64,000 nucleotides of DNA from assembly GCA_016708905.1 (NCBI GenBank), contig JADJEV010000005.1, positions 310,001 through 374,000 on the forward strand. The letters run 5' to 3'. Made by a program: the position numbers and the translations under genes. Shown here in pieces: positions 1 through 7,720 of this stretch (within the stretch, counting starts at the first letter, position 1; every line of letters starts with the position of its first letter). The notes under the pieces were generated by a model. That model ran no database searches and was not told the origin of the DNA. It was given only the letters and a program-made list of their open reading frames with translations. Origin of the DNA: Candidatus Methylophosphatis roskildensis (GTDB taxonomy: Bacteria; Pseudomonadota; Gammaproteobacteria; Burkholderiales; Rhodocyclaceae).

Positions 1-40
1 GCGTTAATCTTAGCGACAGATCCACGAAAGTCAAGTCGCC

Positions 41-391
41 ATGCCGAGAAAACCGGAAACGATCATCAAACAGGCCAGGCAGCGGATCGTCCGCATCCGC
101 GAGACCTTGGGCGACGTGGACTACCTGTGCTCCGGGACCCTTCTCCAGCGGACAAAGGTCTGCGGCAAAGCCGGCTGCCGCTGCGCTCAAGACCCGAACG
201 CACGTCACGGACCTTACTTCGAGTGGGGGCACATGCAAGGGGGTAAGCTCGTCCATCGCGCGGTCTCGCCCGAGCAGGCCGCAATCCTGCGGCTTGCCAT
301 CGACAATTATCGCAACGTCAAGCAGCTGCTACGCGATTGGGAGGTCGAGACAGAACGGCTGATCGACGCCGAAGTGCCTCGCAAGGCGTGA
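41..391 (+). CDS. DUF6788-like small protein
   Basis: This 116-residue protein has no assigned enzymatic role. A central cysteine cluster, CGKAGCRC at about residues 41-48, followed by HGPYFEW, resembles DUF6788-type proteins that are often found beside transposase genes. The cysteines could bind a metal such as zinc. The C-terminal half is predicted helical and charged. It lies 180 bp upstream of a broken IS4 transposase in the same direction, so an accessory or passenger role on a mobile element is possible but not shown. Family assignment rests on motif recall only. Confidence 0.6.
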   Translation: MPRKPETIIKQARQRIVRIRETLGDVDYLCSGTLLQRTKVCGKAGCRCAQDPNARHGPYFEWGHMQGGKLVHRAVSPEQAAILRLAIDNYRNVKQLLRDWEVETERLIDAEVPRKA

Positions 392-573
392 AAAAAACGA
401 CCGCGGGGAAATTACGCGGATATTTGACTCGCGACCTGCGGAAAGTAAGTTTAGCCGCAGTCGCCTGAAGGCGCGGTCGCAAGTCTCTGACCGGGAATGA
501 TGATGGCGGCTGACCAAGGATTGATAGGATGGTGTTCTCAAGCATCCAAACCATCTCCCCGAGGACAGCCACC

Positions 574-1556
574 ATGGATCGTAATGCGCGAAGCGGCCAG
601 CATCAACGTCGCAAGGCAATTGAGGGTCGAGCGAAGTCGGCCGAGGCGATAGATTTCTTCAACGTGTTGACGAGCCCGGAGTTGCTTGAAGCGACCGAAG
701 CGTTGACGCCCGAGCACCGCGAACGGATGTATCCGCCGACGGTGACGTTGTCGATGTTCATGCGCCAGACGCTCGATGCAGACAGTTCTTGCCAGAAGGC
801 GGTCAACGGCTGGGCGGCGCAGTGCGTGGCCTGTGCTCTGAAGCCTGGCAGCACTCGCACCGGTGGCTATTGCCGGGCGCGTTCTCGACTGCCGGTGTCG
901 ATGGTCAGCGGCCTGGCGCGCGAGACGGGTCGGCAGCTGCATGCAAGGGCACTGCCGAGGTGGCGTTGGCGAGGCCGAGCGGTGAAGCTGGTCGACGGCA
1001 GCGGCATCTCGATGCCGGACACCGATGAGAATCAGGCGCGTTATCCGCAACCGAGCAGCCAGGCTGCGGGCGTGGGCTTTCCGCTGGCGCGTATCGTCGT
1101 GGTGATTTGTCTGGCCACGGGTGCGGCGCTGGACGCAGCGATCGGTGCCCACAGCGGCAAGGGCACCGGTGAGCTGGGGCTCATTCGCAGGCTGGGTGCG
1201 GCTTTGCGGGCGGGTGATGTGATGTTGGCCGATGCCCTTTACTGCAACTACTTCTTGATTGCCAGCCATGTTCGAGCGGGCGTTGATGTGCTCTTTGAGC
1301 AAAATGGCAGCCGCACCACGGACTTTCGTCGAGGGCAATCGCTCGGTACTCGCGATCACATTGTCCATTGGCCCAGACCTGCTCGCCCCGAATGGATGAC
1401 GCTCGAGCAGTACCGGGAATTCCCCAAACAATTGCAGATGCGCGAGACCAAGACTGACCATCAAGTGCTGGTCACGACGATGCTCGATCATCGCCGGACC
1501 ACCAAGGCCGAGCTGGCCGATCTTTATGCTCGCCGCTGGAACGTCGAACTGGACTT
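574..1556 (+). pseudogene. IS4-family transposase, N-terminal fragment
   Basis: This is the 5' part of an IS4-family DDE transposase. The first catalytic Asp lies in LVDGSGISMPD and the second in DVMLADALYCNY. The Glu lies in YARRWNVEL, the Y-x2-R-x3-E half of the YREK signature. Homology stops at GAC-TT (1552-1556), just before the expected LRNIK, and the reading frame then runs into unrelated DNA. The missing part resumes in the same strand at 4103. I chose ATG 574 because the protein from there begins like other IS4 transposases; an in-frame ATG at 529 is possible. The gene is interrupted by a recombinase element and should be inactive. Confidence 0.88.
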
Positions 1557-1588
1557 CGACTACCTTTCATTCCGCACTCCTTCGTATG

Positions 1589-3601
1589 TCATTGAATATC
1601 CAGAGCCATCTGGTCTGAGTTACATGCCGACGGGCTTTGCCGCGCCCTTGCTGCCAAGTAATCGTCGAGGTCGTCCTGGCGAATGGCCCACGGCGCGTTG
1701 TGACAAGCTTGCACAGCCGCCAACTCCTTCCGCCGGACCAGACGCAGGACGGTCGTTGGCGCAACCTTCAGTACGGCGGCGACTTCGTCGATAGTCAATT
1801 CGCCGCGTGTCTGGCGCTCGCCCTCTCGATAGGCGGCAACGCCGTGGCCCTGGCGGATTGAACACACCCTCGCAGCAGTCCAGGTCTTCCCGTGCGCCGT
1901 GCGGTGGCCCAATCGATTGATCGTCGCCGCGATGCGCTCGTCCGGCTGCTGACGGGCCAACGATGTGATCAGTTCGATGGTCTCGGTACTCGTGATGTGG
2001 CGATGCCGACCTACGGGCGTCTTCTTGAGACTCAACTCCGTGTGATCGCCGCCTTGCCAGTGCACGATGAAGCGCACTGAGTCGCCCTCGGAATACACGA
2101 CGATCTCCTTCAGCACGGTACGCAGGATGCGTTTCCTGATGTCATGCGAACTCGCCGGGTGATCCCACAGCCGCGGCAGATCATTGGCCAGCGAAAGCAG
2201 ACTCTGCTTCGTTTCCTCGCTCGGCGCACAGGGATGTTGCTGCATCAACACTTCGATTTCCTCTTCCAGCCGAGACTGCACCGCCATCGCATCATTCCAG
2301 CGCTTTTCGAGCGTGCCGGCCACAAGACGGTTCGAGGGATCGACGGCGTCATATTGGCGTTGTGCGCGGCTCACCTCGTAGCCAGCCCGTTGCAACGCCA
2401 GCCGTTTCTGGGCAAGCCGTTCGTCCTCGGCGCCTTGCAGATTCTCGATGGCTTTCAGGGCGGCATGGAGTCCCAAGGGTTCGAGGCAACGGAGCACTTG
2501 CTCGGCCACCATTTGATCGGCGCCGAGGCCACCGAACATGACGCAGCTCGAATGCTCGCGGGAGAGGATGCGCGTCGGGCATTGATAGCGAATGCTTGTG
2601 GGCCCAGGGTACTGCACGATGAGCTTGGCCCCGCAATGGCCGCAGCGTAACAGCCCTGACAGCAATGCACCGCCGCTCCTGACCGATCCGCGCACCGCAC
2701 TGCCCCGGCCGTTGGTGTTGTGCGCCATCAGCTCCTGGTTGTGGCAATACAGGTCCCAGTCGATGTAACCCTCGTGGTTATCGGCGATCATAACCGACCA
2801 GTCCTCGGGCTTGCGATGATGAGTACGCACGACGCGCTTGCGCCCCTGCTCGATCCGCAATTTGGATTTGCTGCGGCCGTACGCGTAGACCCCGGCATAC
2901 ATCGGGTTCTGGAGCAGGCTCAACAAGCTGTGGTAACGCGGCGTCTTCCAGGCGACGCGTTCGCTGCTGCTGGCGCTGCCCACTGCCGGCATATCGATGC
3001 ACTGCTCACAGAGCCAGAAGTAAAGGCGCCGCGCACTGCCGAGCTCAGCGAACTTGCGAAACACCCGCTCGATGGCGGAGCGCACGCGGACGTCGGGATC
3101 CTTCTCGATACGGTCGTCACAGGATCGTACGTAACCGATCGGAACACGCATGAACAGTTCGCCGCGCTTGGCCTTTTGCTTAATGGCCTCTTGCGCGCGC
3201 TGTCTGAAGCTGGCCAGTTCCATCTCGCTGATCGTGCCCTTCATACCCAGTAGCAGCCGGTCGTTCATTTGCGCCGGATCATAAATCCCCTCGGCGTCGA
3301 TGAGCAATGCTCCAACGACGCTGCAAAATTCCAAAAGCGTATGCCAGTCTCGACCGTTGCGTGCCAGGCGCGATGCTTCGATGCTCAGGACCGCGCCGAC
3401 ATGGCCGTCGCACAGCAAGCCCAGCAGCCGTTCGAAACCGGGGCGCACCGTGCCTGAACCCGAGCGCCCAAGATCATCGTCAATGACATCGACCTGCCCC
3501 CATCCCAATTCCCGAGCCCTCTCGACCAATGCGTATTGCCGGCGCTGGCTCTCCAGGTTGTTCTGTACTTGATCGGCGGTTGATTGACGGACTGGACGCA
3601 C
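1589..3601 (-). CDS. Large serine recombinase, N-terminal frameshift
   Basis: This is a site-specific recombinase of the resolvase/invertase class. It has a resolvase domain (catalytic Ser in VRQST, then the ASRLARN and helix E region), a Recombinase domain, a zinc ribbon (CGHCG near the middle), a coiled coil, and an extra C-terminal excisionase-like helix-turn-helix (TIDEVAAVLKVAPTTVLRL). The open frame starts at GTG 3601, but the natural start appears to be ATG 3642 in another frame with GGAGG upstream, encoding MSKITAEHLSRRACV. One base seems lost near 3597, where related proteins read ACVYVRQS. Either the enzyme is damaged or this is a sequence error. The gene ends about 30 bp inside the element boundary. 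Confidence 0.85.
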   Translation of the reverse strand: MRPVRQSTADQVQNNLESQRRQYALVERARELGWGQVDVIDDDLGRSGSGTVRPGFERLLGLLCDGHVGAVLSIEASRLARNGRDWHTLLEFCSVVGALLIDAEGIYDPAQMNDRLLLGMKGTISEMELASFRQRAQEAIKQKAKRGELFMRVPIGYVRSCDDRIEKDPDVRVRSAIERVFRKFAELGSARRLYFWLCEQCIDMPAVGSASSSERVAWKTPRYHSLLSLLQNPMYAGVYAYGRSKSKLRIEQGRKRVVRTHHRKPEDWSVMIADNHEGYIDWDLYCHNQELMAHNTNGRGSAVRGSVRSGGALLSGLLRCGHCGAKLIVQYPGPTSIRYQCPTRILSREHSSCVMFGGLGADQMVAEQVLRCLEPLGLHAALKAIENLQGAEDERLAQKRLALQRAGYEVSRAQRQYDAVDPSNRLVAGTLEKRWNDAMAVQSRLEEEIEVLMQQHPCAPSEETKQSLLSLANDLPRLWDHPASSHDIRKRILRTVLKEIVVYSEGDSVRFIVHWQGGDHTELSLKKTPVGRHRHITSTETIELITSLARQQPDERIAATINRLGHRTAHGKTWTAARVCSIRQGHGVAAYREGERQTRGELTIDEVAAVLKVAPTTVLRLVRRKELAAVQACHNAPWAIRQDDLDDYLAARARQSPSACNSDQMALDIQ

Positions 3602-3619
3602 GCCCGACGCGACAGATGC

Positions 3620-3793
3620 TCAGCAGTAATCTTGCTCATCACGCGCCTCCTCGTTGATCGTCACGGCCACCGCTTGCATCCACTGCACCATTTGCTGCAG
3701 CAACTGTGCCTGAAGATCCCGCGGTAGTTGCGGCAGGGGCGCAGATTCGGCGTCTTCGAACAGAACTCTCTGAGCTATTTGGCGTGGCGGCAT
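3620..3793 (-). CDS. Small hypothetical protein of the recombinase element
   Basis: This 57-residue acidic protein begins MPPRQIAQRVLFED and contains a PLPQLPRDLQAQLLQQMVQWM helical stretch. Its TGA overlaps the region of the recombinase's original start (3642), which suggests translational coupling. Small proteins of this kind commonly precede such recombinases, but I cannot assign a function. An in-frame upstream extension to 3892 is possible; the internal ATG at 3793 gives the more plausible start. Confidence 0.6.
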   Translation of the reverse strand: MPPRQIAQRVLFEDAESAPLPQLPRDLQAQLLQQMVQWMQAVAVTINEEARDEQDYC

Positions 3794-4031
3794 CGCGCTC
3801 TCCTGTAGGGCCTGTGCAGGCCGACAAAGATAAGAACGTCGATACCACACGACGAAGCGCAACCAACACGGCAACGGGCAGGCACGGTTCACTGGTGAGT
3901 TGCACCTCGCCGGCTGCGAGGTCAGTCATCCAGGCGGGAATTGATACGGTCGATCCATCAGGCCGTCGCACGACGTAACATGGCTCGTCATGGACCTGGT
4001 GCAGCCTGACCACCGCAAGGCGCTCACCCAC
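3639..4031 (-). CDS. DUF5372-like protein, start uncertain
   Basis: The N-terminal half resembles DUF5372 proteins, with VGERLAVVRLHQ and a later SIPAWMTD motif. The only standard start is GTG 4031. In-frame codons upstream add VVVRYRFHPL, which matches the conserved HPF/HPL beginning of the family, yet no ATG, GTG or TTG exists before the TGA at about 4113. The N-terminus may therefore be truncated, or its natural start may have been lost near the element end. The C-terminal third overlaps the 57-residue gene in another frame and looks low-complexity, so the true end may also differ. Confidence 0.5.
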   Translation of the reverse strand: MGERLAVVRLHQVHDEPCYVVRRPDGSTVSIPAWMTDLAAGEVQLTSEPCLPVAVLVALRRVVSTFLSLSACTGPTGERDAATPNSSESSVRRRRICAPAATTAGSSGTVAAANGAVDASGGRDDQRGGA

Positions 4032-4102
4032 GAGCGGATGAAAGCGATACCGAACTACGACTTCACGGGAGAGATGTTGACGGGCAGTATGTCGCCCAGT
4101 TG

Positions 4103-4489
4103 TTGCGCAACATCAAGACCACGATGGGCATGGAGGCGCTTCACTGCCTCACGCCCGAGATGAACGAGAAGGAACTGTGGGTCCATCTGCTGGCCTACAA
4201 CCTGATCCGCCTATTGATGGCGCAGGCCGCCAGCAATGCCGGAATCGACCCGAGAACGCTGAGCTTCAAGGACACCTCACAGTTGTGGACTGAATGGACC
4301 GCCCGTGGGCAGAGCGCGAGCCCCGCACTGTTTGCTCTGATCGCCCAGGTAAAGGTCGGAAAACGACCTAACCGAATCGAGCCGCGGCAGCACAAACGAA
4401 GGCCGAAACCGTTCCAATGGCTCAAGACTTCCCGCAGGATCGCTCGCGACAACATCACACGTTTCGGTCATCCGCGAGGGCCAAAGTAA
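4103..4489 (+). pseudogene. IS4-family transposase, C-terminal fragment
   Basis: The translation begins LRNIKTTMGMEAL, the standard continuation of the IS4 YREK signature (the K of YREK is in NIK). It continues with the C-terminal helical domain (ELWVHLLAYNLIR) to a TAA at 4487-4489. A TTG at 4100 gives an open start, but this is simply the distal part of the gene whose 5' part ends at 1556. It is not expected to be an independent gene. Confidence 0.88.
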
Positions 4490-4502
4490 GTGCCATTCGG
4501 AC

Positions 4503-6537
4503 TAGCCCAACTTCCACAGTAGTCGTCCCGGAGGAAGAAAACGCCTTCGTTGTGGCGCGGGAACCACACTCGGTTTTCACTCTGAAACGTCGGCATTGTC
4601 GTGCGCGGTTGGTCGTCGGTACGGACGTTTTTGGCGAGAAAGCGCATGTAGTGCCGACCTACTGGGTTGCCGGGCTGGCGGACGATGTCGAAAATGCAGG
4701 GCATGTACCTGCGCTATACGACGCGACACAAGGACGGCAAGACGCACGTCTCCTGGCGCCTGGTGCGTTCGGTGCGGCGCGGACGCAAGGTGATTCAGGA
4801 GATGGTGGCGCAGCTCGGAGAACTCGATGCCGAGGGGCGAGCGCGCGCGACGTCGCTTGCACGAGAGATTTGCGGGCGAGCAGCGGAGCGCTCACAAGGC
4901 GCGCTGTTCGATGACGGGAGCACGGCCGAAGCGATCAAGGTCAGACTCGACGCAGTGCGGCTGGAGCGCTCGAGAAGCTTCGGCTCGGTGTGGTTGGGAC
5001 GGCAGCTGTGGCAGGCGCTCAGACTCGACGAACTGTTCGAGGCCCTGCTGCCCCGAGGTCGGGAGTCGGTCGCTTGGGCCGATGTGATATCGATACTGGT
5101 GATTGGCCGGCTGTGCGAGCCCAGCAGCGAACTGCATGTGGCCGAGCAGTGGTACCGCACGAGCGCCCTGGAGGACTTGCTCGGTGTGGCCCCGCAGCAG
5201 TTGTACGAGGAGCGGCTGTACCGGGCGCTGGACCGATTGCTGCCGCACAAGGAGGCGATCGAGGCGCATCTGGTCAAGCGCTTCGGAGAGTTGTTCGATC
5301 TGGACTACGACCTGCTGCTCTACGACGTGACGAGCACGTACTTCGAGGGCGTGGCCGATCCGGCGATTGCCAAGCGCGGCTACAGCCGGGATCACCGGCC
5401 GGACTGCGTGCAGGTGAACATTGCACTGGTGGTGACCCGGGATGGAATGCCGCTGGGCTACGAGATATTCCCGGGCAACACCACCGACGTCACCACGGTC
5501 GAGCAGATCGTCTCGGGGATGGAGGCCCGCTTTGGCAAAGCCAACCGGGTGTGGGTGATGGACCGGGGGATGGTGAGCCGGGAGAACGTGGCGTGGCTCA
5601 AGGAGACGGGACGCCGCTACGTGATCGGCACCCCGAAGGCAGAGCTCAAGCGCTGGGCCAAACAGATCGAAGAGCGCACCGACTGGCGCCACATCCGCGA
5701 TGACGTTGAAGTGAAGTTGTGCCGCAGCCCCGAGGGGGACGAGACGTTTGTGCTGTGTCGCTCGGCCAGTCGGGTCGAGAAAGAGCGGGCGATGCACGAT
5801 CGGTTCAAGGCGCGCATCGATACGGCGCTCGCGAGCCTGGAGCGGCGCATCGAGAAGAGCAAGAAGCCGCTCGATCGGGGCCTCATCGAACGCCAGATCG
5901 GACGCTTGCTCGAACGCAACAGCCGGGCTGCCGGCGGATTCACGATCTCGATTACCGACGACGCGGCGCATGCCTCGGGAATCCGCATGAGCCGAGCGTA
6001 CCGCGCCGATTGGACCGACTGGGCGCGGCTGAGCGAAGGCCTCTACATCCTGCGCACCAACGTCACCCAGTGGAGCGACGAGGAACTGTGGACGACCTAC
6101 ATCCAGCTGACCGAGGCCGAAGCGGCGTTCCGCGTGCAAAAGTCCGACCTGGCGATCCGCCCGATCTGGCACCACAAGGAAGGCCGCATCAAAGCGCACA
6201 TCCTCGTGTGCTTCCTCGCCTACGCGTTATGGAAGACCTTGCAGCAGTGGCAATCGCGCGCAGGGCTCGGCCACTGCCCGCGAACCATCCTCACGGAGTT
6301 CGCGCGCATTCACGCCGCCGACATCGTGTTGCCGCTGGCGCATTCGAGCAAGCGCGAACTGCGCATACGTTGCGTCGTACGTCCGGAGCGCGCGCAGACC
6401 ATCCTGCTCGAACGCCTTGGCCTGAGCCTGCCGCAACGCTTGAAGGCGCCACCAATGACTCAAATGTAGTGCCGACCTTGAACATTAACCCATTGATAAT
6501 CCGCAAAACCGCCCCGCCAACTGTGGAAGTTGGGCTA
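4503..6537 (+). mobile_element. IS1634-family insertion sequence
   Basis: The 18-bp terminal inverted repeats TAGCCCAACTTCCACAGT (4503-4520) and its exact complement (6520-6537) enclose one long transposase gene; the element is about 2,035 bp. I see no clear target duplication in the flanks. The left end lies 14 bp after the stop of the IS4 fragment, and the right end touches the 3' end of the dimethylargininase-like gene, whose stop codon falls inside the repeat. Confidence 0.9.
4685..6469 (+). CDS. IS1634-family transposase
   Basis: This DDE transposase of about 594 residues belongs to the IS1634/IS4 superfamily. The first Asp is in YDVTSTYFEG, the second in WVMDRGMVS, and the Glu region is TEAEAAFRVQKSDLAIRPIWH. 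The N-terminal YLRYTTRHKDGKTHVSWRLV block is typical of the family. ATG 4685 (MSKMQGM) is chosen over an in-frame start at 4667 because family members begin near this point. The gene is full length and sits between intact terminal repeats, so the element may still be mobile. Long antisense open frames across it are shadows of its codon bias. Confidence 0.93.
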   Translation: MSKMQGMYLRYTTRHKDGKTHVSWRLVRSVRRGRKVIQEMVAQLGELDAEGRARATSLAREICGRAAERSQGALFDDGSTAEAIKVRLDAVRLERSRSFGSVWLGRQLWQALRLDELFEALLPRGRESVAWADVISILVIGRLCEPSSELHVAEQWYRTSALEDLLGVAPQQLYEERLYRALDRLLPHKEAIEAHLVKRFGELFDLDYDLLLYDVTSTYFEGVADPAIAKRGYSRDHRPDCVQVNIALVVTRDGMPLGYEIFPGNTTDVTTVEQIVSGMEARFGKANRVWVMDRGMVSRENVAWLKETGRRYVIGTPKAELKRWAKQIEERTDWRHIRDDVEVKLCRSPEGDETFVLCRSASRVEKERAMHDRFKARIDTALASLERRIEKSKKPLDRGLIERQIGRLLERNSRAAGGFTISITDDAAHASGIRMSRAYRADWTDWARLSEGLYILRTNVTQWSDEELWTTYIQLTEAEAAFRVQKSDLAIRPIWHHKEGRIKAHILVCFLAYALWKTLQQWQSRAGLGHCPRTILTEFARIHAADIVLPLAHSSKRELRIRCVVRPERAQTILLERLGLSLPQRLKAPPMTQM

Positions 6538-7380
6538 GGCCGCCCGGGCGAACGCCGGGGAGCCTGCGCGCGATTCGTCGAGCCGCAGCGTCAGGCACCT
6601 GGCCGCACCGCCGGCTTTGACGAACTCGCCGAGCGGCAGCTCGATTACGCGATAGCCCGCCGACCGCAGGGCACGCTGCAACTGCGGCGAAGCGCGATTG
6701 ACCAGCAGGTTGCCGGCCAGGCAGATGGCATTGCAGGCGAAGTCGCGCGCATCCTCGTCACCCACGACGATCCGCCGCGCGGCCGGCACGCGAAGCTCGA
6801 TCTCGCTGCGCGCCGCTGCGTCGAAAGCCGGCGGATACCAGAGCAGCCAGCCGTCATCGAGCGGGCAGAAGCAAGTGTCGAGGTGGAAGTAGTAGGGATC
6901 GACCAGCCGCAGCGGCACGGTTTCGACCGACAGCGCTTCATGCAGCAGCACGCTGGTCGCCGCGCGGGTGCGCCTGCCATAGGCCACCCACAGGCAGCCG
7001 CGGGTCTGATCGTACAGCGCGTCGCCAGCGCCCTCGAATGCGATGCCGCCCGGCAGGCCGACGACCTCGAAGCCCTCGGCGCGAAACCAGCTTTCGAAAT
7101 GGGTCTCTTCGCCTTCGCGCTCGGCATGGTGGAACTGCGCCGGTATCACCCGCCCGTCCAGCACGACGGCTGCGTTGGAAGTGAACACCATGTCGGGCAG
7201 ACCTGGCACCGGCTCCACCAGGTGAACATTGGCAATCTGGCGCATGGCGGCGTAGAGCGCGTCCCACTGACGCGCAGCGAGCGCCGTGTCGACCTGCCCG
7301 GCATTGCCCTGCATCCACGGATTGATCACGTAGGAGACGCCGAAGTGGCGCGGCGGACACATCAGAAAACTGGCTTTCAT
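6535..7380 (-). CDS. Dimethylarginine dimethylaminohydrolase-like amidinohydrolase
   Basis: The 281-residue protein has the pentein fold signatures of the DDAH/arginine deiminase superfamily: PDMVFTSNAA, the catalytic His in YYFHLDTCF, and the catalytic Cys in GGAARCLTLRLDE near the C-terminus. It probably hydrolyses methylated arginine or a related guanidino substrate in the cytoplasm; exact specificity cannot be read from sequence. ATG 7380 begins MKASFLMCPP, the usual start. The stop codon TAG (6535-6537) lies inside the right terminal repeat of the adjacent IS1634 element, so the last residues (about FARAA) may have been changed by the insertion, beyond the conserved core. Confidence 0.85.
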   Translation of the reverse strand: MKASFLMCPPRHFGVSYVINPWMQGNAGQVDTALAARQWDALYAAMRQIANVHLVEPVPGLPDMVFTSNAAVVLDGRVIPAQFHHAEREGEETHFESWFRAEGFEVVGLPGGIAFEGAGDALYDQTRGCLWVAYGRRTRAATSVLLHEALSVETVPLRLVDPYYFHLDTCFCPLDDGWLLWYPPAFDAAARSEIELRVPAARRIVVGDEDARDFACNAICLAGNLLVNRASPQLQRALRSAGYRVIELPLGEFVKAGGAARCLTLRLDESRAGSPAFARAA

Positions 7381-7720
7381 GGGCTCGTGGCCTCCTTGCT
7401 TGCTTGCTGGCCGCCCGCCCCGGCAGGTCGCGGCGAGCACAAATTGATCCAGACACATCGGTGCGTCAGAACCCCCAGACACGTCGATGGTTCTTCGCAC
7501 GCTGTGGCAGATGTGTCGGACAACGTCCACTGTAACCGCGGGTTGACTGTCGAATTGCAACGCGACGTTACAGCGGGGGTAATCGAAACCGCCCGCAAAG
7601 AGTCGGCCTGCAAGCCAGCAGGCACGGGCATTTCGAGGGCAACACGGCTGCGAGCCGCGTGGATCGGCGCTCTGCGGCATAGCATACCGCAGAGCGCCAT
7701 TCGATGCGGCTCGCAGGCCG
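7381..7720. other. Intergenic region between leuA and the DDAH-like gene
   Basis: About 340 bp hold no supportable gene. The right part is the upstream region of the minus-strand DDAH-like gene. The left part holds a strong two-armed palindrome (7648-7716) just past the leuA stop. I see no convincing promoter in the rest. Confidence 0.5.
7648..7716. repeat. Two-stage palindrome downstream of leuA, REP-like family
   Basis: The outer arms CTGCGAGCCGC (7648-7658) and GCGGCTCGCAG (7706-7716) and the inner arms GGCGCTCTGCGG (7666-7677) and CCGCAGAGCGCC (7687-7698) are perfect complements. The GCGGCTCGCAG end recurs in other palindromes of this window (29231, 31784, 56842). It lies 5 bp after the leuA stop and may also act as a terminator. 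Confidence 0.75.

Larger units (their letters stand above)
1555..4104. mobile_element. Serine-recombinase element inserted in the IS4 transposase
   Basis: About 2,548 bp separate the two halves of the IS4 transposase. Removing it rejoins GAC-TT with TT-GCGCAAC, giving ELDLRNIK and restoring the Y-x2-R-x3-E-x6-K signature. The shared TT at 1555-1556 and 4103-4104 is consistent with the two-base crossover of large serine integrases, although the actual core has not been shown. The element carries three minus-strand genes: a large serine recombinase and two small upstream genes. No other cargo is visible. Confidence 0.82.

Noticed and set aside
392..573. Left terminal repeat of the IS4 element
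   Set aside because: A GGAAAGTAAGTTT stretch resembles CCAAAGTAAGTG at the other end, but in the same rather than inverted orientation, so it is not a terminal inverted repeat.
4892..6199. Long antisense open frame (435 codons) across the IS1634 transposase
   Set aside because: It mirrors the transposase codon pattern, has no recognisable domain and lies wholly within a gene with clear DDE motifs.
4490..6545. Target-site duplication for the IS1634 element
   Set aside because: The bases next to the two terminal repeats (CGGAC on the left, GGCCG on the right) do not match, so no duplication can be claimed.
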